NCBI GenBank assembly: GCA_007135295.1
Contig: SLJD01000282.1
Location: forward strand, 1 to 5,760
Origin: Phycisphaerales bacterium
Lineage (GTDB): Bacteria > Planctomycetota > Phycisphaerae > Phycisphaerales > SM1A02
Direction: 5' to 3'
DNA: 5,760 nucleotides
In this document: in pieces, positions 1 to 5,744 of the stretch
Position numbering within the stretch: the stretch's first letter is position 1
Layout: every line of letters begins with the position of its first letter
Translations under genes and position numbers: made by a program
Notes under the pieces: model-generated
What the model saw: the letters and a program-made list of their open reading frames with translations, nothing else
What the model was told of the DNA's origin: nothing
The model's database searches: none

Positions 1-1
1 G

Positions 2-115
2 ATCCTCGCCGACGTGAACAGGGCAACCGGCCGGGAGTCCGGAGGCCGGGAGGAGGCCCGGCCGACTGACAACGATACCCTGAACCCACCGACATCGGAG
101 GTTTCTGACTCGTGA
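2..115 (+). CDS. C-terminal end of an unidentified upstream protein (partial)
   Basis: This frame is open from the window edge to a TGA at 113-115 and gives 37 residues, beginning ILADVNRATG and ending TSEVSDS. The other two forward frames stop early, at 15-17 and 67-69. The stop overlaps the GTG start of the next gene as GTGA, a classic translational-coupling arrangement, and that gene's ribosome binding site lies inside this reading frame. The visible part is hydrophilic, rich in Gly, Glu, Arg and Pro, and looks like a disordered tail. I cannot assign a family because the body of the protein lies outside the window. The assignment rests only on the open frame and the stop/start overlap, so a non-coding leader remains possible. 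Confidence 0.55.
   Translation: MLADVNRATGRESGGREEARPTDNDTLNPPTSEVSDS
44..63 (+). other. GC-rich hairpin in the upstream gene's tail
   Basis: GGCCGGG (44-50) and CCCGGCC (57-63) form a perfect 7-bp stem around the 6-base loop AGGAGG. A second GGCCGGG at 29-35 could pair with the same right arm instead. No T-run follows, so it does not look like an intrinsic terminator. It could be simple GC-rich coding sequence. Confidence 0.35.
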
Positions 116-801
116 AGAACGCCAGTCAATGCGCCAAGGAACTGACGCGGCTGCTCAAGTCGCTCAAGTCGCCCGAACCGCCCGAGTTACCCGGTGGAGG
201 CAATCCGGTCGCGGTGCTGGTGCAGTCCGTGTTGATGTGTGAAGCGTCGACCGACTTGGCCGACGGCGCCTATGAGCGCATCGGCCGGGAAGTGGTCGAC
301 TTCAACGACCTTCGCGTCTGCCTGCCGCACGAGACCATGCAGTGGCTCGGCCGCGACTACCCGCTGGCGGTCGAACGCTGTCAGCAACTCCGCAACGTCC
401 TCAACGACATCTTCCTCCGGGAGCACGGGGTGCATCTCGATCACCTCAGGGAGTACGGCAAGCGCGATGTGAAGAAATACATCGAAGGCCTCGACGGCAT
501 CTCCCCCTACACCGCCTCGCGCGTCATGCTGCTCTGTTTCCAGACGCATGCGATCCCCGTCGATGAGCAGTTGCGGCAGATGCTCATTGAGGAAGGGGCG
601 GCGGACGAGTCGGCTGATGTCGAGGAACTGAGCTCATGGCTCGCCCGCCAGATCAAGGCGAGCGACGGCATCGACGCGCACCTCGCCCTGCAGGCGTGGG
701 TCGACGCCGCGCACGCAAAGTCCGGCCGGCAGGCATCATCGTCCGCTTCATCGTCGAAGAAGAGCACGCGCAAGACCTCGACGAAACGGGCGGCCGGGTG
801 A
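112..801 (+). CDS. HhH-GPD-fold DNA glycosylase-like protein (endonuclease III/MutY superfamily, atypical)
   Basis: This is a 229-residue protein, close to the size of E. coli endonuclease III. The start is GTG at 112, chosen because GGAGG (97-101) lies ten bases upstream and the codon overlaps the previous stop. Residues ~30-45 (VLVQSVLMCEAS) match the early helix of the fold. Residues 127-135 (LDGISPYTA) match the helix-hairpin-helix LPGVGRKTA. D151 in the PVDEQ segment lies exactly 18 residues after Y133, the same spacing as Lys120-Asp138 in endonuclease III, so D151 is the likely catalytic Asp. The Lys is replaced by Tyr, as in some MutY and mismatch glycosylases, which predicts no Lys-based AP-lyase activity. 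The five cysteines (7, 43, 70, 90, 142) do not form the usual C-terminal FeS loop. Residues ~205-229 are a Ser/Lys/Arg-rich tail that could bind DNA. The family assignment is by motif; substrate and activity are unknown, and a non-enzymatic DNA-binding role is possible. Confidence 0.78.
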   Translation: MKNASQCAKELTRLLKSLKSPEPPELPGGGNPVAVLVQSVLMCEASTDLADGAYERIGREVVDFNDLRVCLPHETMQWLGRDYPLAVERCQQLRNVLNDIFLREHGVHLDHLREYGKRDVKKYIEGLDGISPYTASRVMLLCFQTHAIPVDEQLRQMLIEEGAADESADVEELSSWLARQIKASDGIDAHLALQAWVDAAHAKSGRQASSSASSSKKSTRKTSTKRAAG

Positions 802-823
802 CGGGCCGTTTCCACGCGTTCCC

Positions 824-883
824 TGAGAAGGCGGACCCTGCGAAGGCGGCGCATGAAAAGGCCGTCCATGAGAAGATTGAAGA
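824..883 (+). repeat. Imperfect 15-bp tandem repeat between genes
   Basis: Four consecutive 15-base units start at 824, 839, 854 and 869. The first three share the pattern TGMGAAGGCSG or close to it (TGAGAAGGCGG, TGCGAAGGCGG, TGAAAAGGCCG); the fourth keeps only TGAGAAG. The repeat fills most of the 101-bp gap between the glycosylase-like gene and the lipoprotein gene. A 15-base period encodes a five-residue repeat in any frame. In the frame of the preceding gene it is Arg-rich (SLRRR, TLRRR, RMKRP); in the frame of the following gene it is EKADP, AKAAH, EKAVH. I cannot tell whether it is or was translated. Confidence 0.6.
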
Positions 884-890
884 CCCGCAC

Positions 891-896
891 GGGAGG
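891..896 (+). promoter_or_regulatory. Ribosome binding site that fixes the lipoprotein start
   Basis: GGGAGG lies six bases before the ATG at 903. The reading frame is open much further upstream, but this site and the lipoprotein signal that begins immediately after that ATG together decide the start. Confidence 0.75.
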
Positions 897-902
897 AAGC
901 AG

Positions 903-3900
903 ATGGCCCGGCTGCCCTTGCTCATCGTGATGGTGATGGCCAGCGGACTGATCGGTTGCGCCATCGCCGGGGACGCTCCGCGCGAGCACGCTTCCGGCGA
1001 TGCCAATGACGTCGGCCCCGGGTCGGCGGCGATGCTCCTCGGGCTTGCCGAGCAGGACCTTGACAAGCCCGCCCGCCCGACCGAGGTCGCACCCCCGCCG
1101 ATGATCTCGCAGCACCTGCTGGAGCCGGCGACGTCGCCGCGGGCCGAGTTCTCCCGCAGCGAAGCCCTGCGCCGCATCGCCGACGACGCGCCGATCCCGC
1201 TTCCCGAGCCGCGCGATGAAATCGACGCCGACCGGAAGGACGAAGCGCTGTGCCATTACATCAAGGGCCGCGACGCCGCCGCCGGCGATCAGCACCTTGT
1301 CGCCGTCATGGAACTGCGCCGGGCGCTGGAGATCGACCCCGGCGCCCCGGAGATCATGCGCCAACTTGCCCGCAGCTATCGCGAGAGCGGCAACGCCGGC
1401 CAGTCATCGCTGATGTATGAGGCGATGCTCGACGTCGCGCCCAACGATCCGGAAGCGATCCTCTGGGCCGCGCTGGCCAAGGCGAACGGTCGGGAATTTC
1501 AGCGGACGCTTGAGCTGCTCGCCCGGGTGCTCGGCGACGGGGGCGCGTTCACCTTCGACCCGGCGGCCCCGGTGATCGCCGATTTCACGCAGGCGATCGC
1601 GTTTCGCGAACTCGGTTACGAACGGGCGTTCATCGAGTCGGCGTATGCGGCGCTCGATCTGCCCGAACGGCTGAGCGGTCCCACCCGCTTCGGCCCGCAC
1701 CTGAATTCCATTACCGCCCAGCAGGGCGAACTGTGGCGGAGCATCGGCGATGCGCACCTGCGGCTGGGCGCGTACGACCAGGCGATGGAGGCGTATGGCG
1801 TCGCCGCGGCCGGCGGGCAGGTTGAAGAGGCCAGCATCCACCCGCGGATGGTGTACACGATGCTCGCCTCCGGGCGGCCGTACGCGGCTCAGCAGTACTT
1901 CCTTGAGGTTGTGCTGGACGGCGATGACGAACCAGGCGAGGACGACGTGCGCCTCGCCCGGTACCTCAAGGACAACGGCGACGACGTGGAACTGCTCGCC
2001 CGGGCCGTGGCCGACCGGCACCGCGAGAATCCGGAAGAGCCGATCCTGCTGCGCATGACCGCGGCGCTCGTCCCGCCGGACCGCGCGGAATCGCTGCTGC
2101 GTGAGGCGGTGCTCGATCAGCCGCTCAACCGCCGGATCATGGCCGATGTCTTTGCGCAGATGTTCGAATCCGCCGGCGATGCGGCGCCCGACGCCGCCCC
2201 CGACGCCGCACTGGCGCTCGCCGAAGACCTCGCCGCCGAGCATCCGCAGCACAGCTTCATCTTCGCCGAGGAACTCGCCCGCCAGGCCCCCGATCCGTAC
2301 GTGCTGCTGCTGCAGATGGTGGACCGGGCGCCCGGCTCCGCTCATGAGAGTGGTTATGACAGTGGTCATGAAGGCCGCGCCGCGCAGACAACGTCGATGC
2401 TCCGGATCGGCGTCGCCGTCTACGCCGGGGCGACCGGCCGGGCCTGGGAGATGGCCGGCCATGCCCTCGCCGCGCACCCCGACGGCCGTTTGCTTCCGGT
2501 CGCGCGGATTCACCTTGCCGCGGCGATGGAAGATGCGGCCCTGATTGATGAGGTCATCGCCGAATCGCCCGACGCCCAGTCGCCGATCGAGCACCGCGCC
2601 CGCGCGACGGCGTATCGTGTGGTGAACCGGCTCGACGAGGCGCTCGAAGCGGCGGAGAAGGCCGTCGAGCTCGACCCCGACGACCCGGTTTCGGTCGTGA
2701 CGCTTGCTCGCGTTCACGCCGCCCGCGTCCTCGACGCCGAGGAAGACGGCGAGCGCGACGAGGCGATCGACGCGCTGGAACACGCGGTGCACCGCGGCCT
2801 TGAACTCCAGCCGCATTCGACGGAGGTCTTCGACGTGCTGCTCGAAGTGTTCGGGCCGGGCGCGCCGCAGTACGACCGAAGCACGTTCGCCGAGATCGTC
2901 CGACGTCTCCAGCAGACCCACCGCGAAAGCGGGTTGTACAGCCGGCTGGTCGCCCGCGATGAGATCGCCCGCGGCCGGTACGACGCGGCGCTCGAGCGGG
3001 CTCTGCCCCACGCCGACCGCGACCCCACCGATGAGGAAGTCCTCGCCCTGACGGTGACGGCGTGGATTGAGCTTCAGCGCTTCGACGACGCGGAGCGGTG
3101 GCTCGAAGCGCGGCTCGAACGCCGGCCGGGCAACCCCGCGCTGCTCGAACAGTGGTCGCGGCTGCTCGCCGAGCAGGGGCGGATCGCGCCGGTCGAGGAC
3201 CGCCTGACGAAGCTGCTCGACGAGCACCCCGGCCATCCCGTCGCCCTGCAGACGCTGGAGAAAACCTACCGCGCCGCCGGCCGGACCGACGATGTCGTCC
3301 GCATCGGCCGAAAGCGCCAGGAAGCGATGCCGCCGTCGATCAGCCGCGACCTGCGCCTCGCGGCGCTCGACGCCCGCGACGAGGCTGTCGCCGCCGCCCA
3401 GGACCGGCTGCGCAGCATCCTGCAGCGGGCCGACCGCGCCACGGCCGAGCAGTTGCTCACCGCCATCGACCTGTCCGTGCGCTTCGAACTCGACGCGATC
3501 GACAACGAGCTGTCGGCCGACCTCGCCCGCACGTATCTCGACGCCGGCCACACGCCGTACTTCGTCGTCTCCGGCATCAAGCTCCGCGCGATGGCCCGGC
3601 AGGGGATCACCGGCGAACAGTTCGATGCGGTGCTCGGCCGCGCCGTCGAGCGATCGGTGCAGCAGGACGGCCGCTCGCCCGCCCACGTCACCGAATGGTC
3701 CGACCTCGCCCAGGGCCTCTTCGACGAGGGGTTCGAGGAACCCGCCGCCCGGGTGCTCGAACGCCGGCTGCTCGCCGGGCCCGACGTCAGCGGCGGGGAA
3801 CTCGCCCACCTTCTGACCGCGTACCTGCTCGCCGCCGGCTCGGCGGACGCCGGCGCCGGGGAAATCATCGACGTGCTTGAGGACGTCGTCGACGTGCGCG

Positions 3901-4589
3901 GCAAGCGGCCGCACTTCGCCGGCATGCCCGCCCCGGCCGAGCCGGCGGACGTCTTCTTCGAGGCCGCGACGCTGCTGTACACCGTCGGCCGCGAGTCCGC
4001 CGCCGAGGCGATGTACCTCGAAGTGCTCGACCGCGACGACGCGCACGCGATGGCGATGAACAACCTCGGCTACAAGCGGCTGACCGACGGCCGCGACGAC
4101 GAGACGACCCGCGAGTTGATCGAGCAGGCCCACGAACTCGAACCCGATGACCCGCACGTCACCGATTCGATCGGCTGGCTGCGGTACAAACAGGGCCGCT
4201 TCGAACGCCACAACGACGAGCCCGGCGCGGTCGAGCTGCTCGAACGCGCCGCCGAACGCTCCGATGGCGACGCCGCCGCGGAAGTCCTCGACCACCTCGG
4301 CGATGCGCTATGGCGCATCGGCCGCGAAGACGACGCTGTCGCCGCGTGGGAGCGGGCGCTGTCGATCATCACCGACGCCTCGCACCGCCGCGAGTTCATC
4401 GACAACTTGAACTTCGCCCAGTTCCAGGTCTGGGGCCTGGTCGTCGCCGACAGCGAGTCACTCTATGATCAGCGTTACGGGCCGATGCGCGAGCAGCTCG
4501 AGCGCAAGCTCGACCGGGCGGCATCCGGCGAGACGCCCCCGATCGCCGAGACGTTCGCCGAGCAGGGCCGCACCGCCCGCTCGCCGTGA
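903..4589 (+). CDS. Large TPR-repeat lipoprotein (1228 aa)
   Basis: Residues 4-18 are a short hydrophobic signal ending in the lipobox L16-I17-G18-C19, so the predicted product is cleaved at Cys19 and lipid-anchored. Ala follows the Cys, so there is no inner-membrane-retention Asp of the E. coli type. Residues ~20-110 are a low-complexity, Pro-containing linker. TPR-like helix pairs are visible at ~114-147, 148-181, 182-214, 275-308, 562-595, 676-708, 712-744, 745-778, 1013-1047, 1048-1083, 1084-1120 and 1123-1157, with degenerate helical stretches between them. The best-conserved block is 1048-1157 (NNLGY, LEPDDP, DSIGWLRYKQG, LDHLGDALWRIGREDDAVAAWERAL), a series known from many envelope TPR proteins. 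No enzymatic domain is visible. TPR arrays bind proteins, so a scaffold or assembly role at the envelope is a reasonable inference; the partner is unknown. The frame is also open upstream to 636, but that extension lies inside the previous gene and would bury the signal peptide. Confidence 0.85.
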   Translation: MARLPLLIVMVMASGLIGCAIAGDAPREHASGDANDVGPGSAAMLLGLAEQDLDKPARPTEVAPPPMISQHLLEPATSPRAEFSRSEALRRIADDAPIPLPEPRDEIDADRKDEALCHYIKGRDAAAGDQHLVAVMELRRALEIDPGAPEIMRQLARSYRESGNAGQSSLMYEAMLDVAPNDPEAILWAALAKANGREFQRTLELLARVLGDGGAFTFDPAAPVIADFTQAIAFRELGYERAFIESAYAALDLPERLSGPTRFGPHLNSITAQQGELWRSIGDAHLRLGAYDQAMEAYGVAAAGGQVEEASIHPRMVYTMLASGRPYAAQQYFLEVVLDGDDEPGEDDVRLARYLKDNGDDVELLARAVADRHRENPEEPILLRMTAALVPPDRAESLLREAVLDQPLNRRIMADVFAQMFESAGDAAPDAAPDAALALAEDLAAEHPQHSFIFAEELARQAPDPYVLLLQMVDRAPGSAHESGYDSGHEGRAAQTTSMLRIGVAVYAGATGRAWEMAGHALAAHPDGRLLPVARIHLAAAMEDAALIDEVIAESPDAQSPIEHRARATAYRVVNRLDEALEAAEKAVELDPDDPVSVVTLARVHAARVLDAEEDGERDEAIDALEHAVHRGLELQPHSTEVFDVLLEVFGPGAPQYDRSTFAEIVRRLQQTHRESGLYSRLVARDEIARGRYDAALERALPHADRDPTDEEVLALTVTAWIELQRFDDAERWLEARLERRPGNPALLEQWSRLLAEQGRIAPVEDRLTKLLDEHPGHPVALQTLEKTYRAAGRTDDVVRIGRKRQEAMPPSISRDLRLAALDARDEAVAAAQDRLRSILQRADRATAEQLLTAIDLSVRFELDAIDNELSADLARTYLDAGHTPYFVVSGIKLRAMARQGITGEQFDAVLGRAVERSVQQDGRSPAHVTEWSDLAQGLFDEGFEEPAARVLERRLLAGPDVSGGELAHLLTAYLLAAGSADAGAGEIIDVLEDVVDVRGKRPHFAGMPAPAEPADVFFEAATLLYTVGRESAAEAMYLEVLDRDDAHAMAMNNLGYKRLTDGRDDETTRELIEQAHELEPDDPHVTDSIGWLRYKQGRFERHNDEPGAVELLERAAERSDGDAAAEVLDHLGDALWRIGREDDAVAAWERALSIITDASHRREFIDNLNFAQFQVWGLVVADSESLYDQRYGPMREQLERKLDRAASGETPPIAETFAEQGRTARSP
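2178..2213 (+). repeat. 12-bp in-frame repeat encoding DAAP
   Basis: Three 12-base units (2178, 2190, 2202) encode DAAP, DAAP and DAAL at residues 426-437 of the TPR lipoprotein. The first two units differ only at third codon positions. This is a small Ala/Pro linker between helical segments that probably arose by slippage. Confidence 0.6.
2342..2377 (+). repeat. 12-bp in-frame repeat encoding HESG/YDSG
   Basis: TCATGAGAGTGG, TTATGACAGTGG and TCATGAAGGCCG follow one another and encode HESG-YDSG-HEGR at residues 481-492 of the TPR lipoprotein. The stretch is noticeably richer in A/T than the surrounding gene and is probably a flexible loop between helical blocks. Confidence 0.55.
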
Positions 4590-4597
4590 CCGCGTGT

Positions 4598-4611
4598 CCG
4601 GGCTTGCCCGG
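4598..4611 (+). terminator. Possible hairpin just after the lipoprotein gene
   Basis: CCGGG (4598-4602) pairs with CCCGG (4607-4611) around a 4-base loop CTTG, nine bases after the lipoprotein stop codon. It could act as a terminator or 3'-end stabiliser. No T-run follows, so a classical intrinsic terminator is not supported. Confidence 0.3.
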
Positions 4612-4682
4612 GGCGATCGACCGGACCGATTGCTCTGACCGCGGCCCGGGCCCGCTGTTCGCCTCGACATCCCTGCAGGTAA

Positions 4683-4719
4683 CTTCTTCTCCCAATCTTC
4701 TCTCCCCGTCTTCACTCAC
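4683..4719 (+). promoter_or_regulatory. Pyrimidine-rich stretch in the leader of yebC
   Basis: The 167-bp spacer 4590-4756 has no convincing gene. Its first half is GC-rich. The stretch around 4683-4719 is almost all C and T, for example CTTCTTCTCCC and CTTCTCTCCCCGTCTTC, in sharp contrast to its flanks. It may be part of an unstructured 5' leader or a promoter-proximal region. I could not identify -35/-10 elements with confidence. A similar C/T-rich stretch (5619-5640) precedes the next gene. Confidence 0.25.
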
Positions 4720-4741
4720 AGTCATCCCAAGGGCACCCCAC

Positions 4742-4746
4742 AGGAG
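4742..4746 (+). promoter_or_regulatory. Ribosome binding site of yebC
   Basis: AGGAG lies ten bases before the ATG at 4757. Together with the conserved MAGHSKW N-terminus it rules out the longer in-frame start at GTG 4586. Confidence 0.65.
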
Positions 4747-4756
4747 TTCGCACGTT

Positions 4757-5506
4757 ATGGCCGGTCACAGCAAATGGGCCAACATCAAGCACAAGAAAGC
4801 CCGGCAGGACGCGATCAAGGGCAAGGTCTGGTCGAAGTGCAGCCGCGCCATCATCGTCGCCGCGAAAAACGGCGGCGGTGATCCCGAGACCAACCTCGCC
4901 CTGCGCTACGCCATCGACGAGGCCAAAGCCGCCAACATGCCCAAGGACAACATCGAGAAGGCGATCAAGAAGGGCAGCGGCGACCTCAGCGACGGCGAAA
5001 GTTACGAAGAGGTCCGCTACGAGGGCTACGGCCCCGGCGGCGTGGCGATGATCGTCGACGTCCTCACCGACAACGTCAACCGCACCGCCCCCGAGACGCG
5101 CAAGCTCTTCGAAAAACACGGCGGCAACCTCGGCAAGCCCGGCGCCGTCGCCTTCGGCTTCAACTCGCGCGGCGTCATCCTTATCGAAGCCGCCCGGGTC
5201 GGCGAGGAGACGCTCATGGAGATCGCCCTCGACGCCGGCGCCGAAGACGTCGCCGAGTCCGGCGGCGCGTGGGAAGTCACCTGCGACCCCGCACACTTCA
5301 TCGCCGTCAAATCCGCCATCGAAGACGCCGGCATCACCCCCGACTCCGCCGAAGTCACCATGGTCCCGGCCAACACCGTCAACTGCGACGAAGATACCGC
5401 CGCCAAAGTCATGCGCCTCGTCGACGCCCTCGAAGACCACGACGACGTCCAGAAAGTCTATAACAACGCCGAAATCGACGACGACATCATCGCCAAACTC
5501 ACCTGA
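4757..5506 (+). CDS. yebC: YebC/TACO1-family protein
   Basis: This is a complete 249-residue protein, near the usual length of the family (E. coli YebC is about 246). The start is fixed by the family hallmark MAGHSKWANIKHKKARQD at residues 1-18. Other family features are NMPKDNIEKAIKKG (60-73), YEGYGPGGVAMIVDVLTDN (88-106), TRKLFEKHGGNLG (114-126), V131-AFGF, and the acidic C-terminal end LVDALEDHDDVQKVYNN (221-237). Bacterial members were first annotated as transcriptional regulators (PmpR type). The mitochondrial homologue TACO1 is a translational activator, and recent work places bacterial YebC proteins at the ribosome, helping translation of proline-rich stretches. Which role applies here cannot be read from sequence. 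In many bacteria the gene lies beside ruvC; that is not visible here because the window ends just downstream. Codons are strongly C-ending, consistent with good expression. Confidence 0.96.
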   Translation: MAGHSKWANIKHKKARQDAIKGKVWSKCSRAIIVAAKNGGGDPETNLALRYAIDEAKAANMPKDNIEKAIKKGSGDLSDGESYEEVRYEGYGPGGVAMIVDVLTDNVNRTAPETRKLFEKHGGNLGKPGAVAFGFNSRGVILIEAARVGEETLMEIALDAGAEDVAESGGAWEVTCDPAHFIAVKSAIEDAGITPDSAEVTMVPANTVNCDEDTAAKVMRLVDALEDHDDVQKVYNNAEIDDDIIAKLT

Positions 5507-5527
5507 CCCCCGGAAGAAAAGGCCCAC

Positions 5528-5613
5528 CGCGCGAACACGCCCGCGGACCCCCGGACCCCCGGAATAGGGGGTCGATCGCGCGAACACGCCCCGGGACCCC
5601 CGGAACCCCCGGA
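5528..5613 (+). repeat. Two copies of a ~37-bp C-rich intergenic repeat
   Basis: Copy 1 (5528-5564) and copy 2 (5577-5613) start 49 bases apart. Both begin with the identical 14-mer CGCGCGAACACGCC and continue with ACCCCCGGA-type units; they differ by two substitutions and one inserted A. A further GACCCCCGGAA spans 5505-5515, starting within the yebC stop codon, which suggests the end of a third, partial unit. The repeat lies wholly between genes. I do not recognise it as an insertion sequence or CRISPR: there is no transposase, and the spacer is only 12 bases. Confidence 0.7.
5554..5573 (+). terminator. Hairpin between the two C-rich repeats, possible terminator of yebC
   Basis: GACCCCC (5554-5560) and GGGGGTC (5567-5573) form a perfect 7-bp stem with a 6-base loop GGAATA, about 50 bases after the yebC stop. 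It has no T-run, so it could be a factor-dependent terminator, a 3'-end stabiliser, or only part of the repeat element. Confidence 0.35.
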
Positions 5614-5731
5614 CGACGAGTCCCCCTCTCCCTCTTGGCTTTATACGGATTCCAGATCATCTTCAGGCGCGTTCGGCGCATGTACGGTTGCGCTTTGGGT
5701 GAAAAAGGCTCATGATGCGCTGGTCGTCTGC
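5614..5731 (+). other. Non-coding leader of the next gene
   Basis: No convincing gene lies here. The stretch opens with a C/T-rich run (about 5619-5640), then becomes less GC-rich (TTTATACGGATT at 5640-5651), as expected for a promoter region, but I cannot assign a -35/-10 pair. An in-frame ATGATG at 5712-5717 is a competing start for the following gene. Confidence 0.3.
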
Positions 5732-5738
5732 AAGGAGG
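5732..5738 (+). promoter_or_regulatory. Strong ribosome binding site at the right edge
   Basis: AAGGAGG is a near-perfect match to the anti-Shine-Dalgarno sequence and lies six bases before ATG 5745. This is the best RBS in the window and the main evidence that a gene begins there. Confidence 0.7.
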
Positions 5739-5744
5739 CCAACG

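Noticed and set aside
636..902. N-terminal extension of the lipoprotein to ATG 636 or GTG 798
   Set aside because: The extension from 636 overlaps the previous gene by over 160 bases, and both choices bury the signal peptide. ATG 903 has a good RBS and begins directly with a lipoprotein signal.
853..930. Short leader peptide gene starting at ATG 853 (25 codons)
   Set aside because: It has only a moderate purine-rich sequence upstream, which is part of the 15-bp repeat, and it overlaps the lipoprotein start in another frame. Its Arg-rich content has no independent support as a gene.
1404..4295. A 963-codon open frame on the minus strand opposite the TPR gene
   Set aside because: It lies antisense to a gene with clear TPR motifs and a signal peptide. 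Its translation is rich in Gly, Arg, Val and Asp with no recognisable motif, as expected of a mirror frame in GC-rich coding DNA.
4586..4756. 57-codon N-terminal extension of YebC starting at GTG 4586
   Set aside because: The family begins at MAGHSKW, which has its own AGGAG. The extension is Pro/Ser/Thr-rich and unlike any YebC N-terminus I know.
4712..5587. A 291-codon minus-strand frame opposite yebC
   Set aside because: It is antisense to a highly conserved gene; the Val/Gly/Asp-rich translation is what the reverse of C-ending codons produces.
5528..5613. CRISPR array
   Set aside because: There are only two imperfect copies, the gap is 12 bases, and the repeats are internally repetitive with no cas gene nearby.
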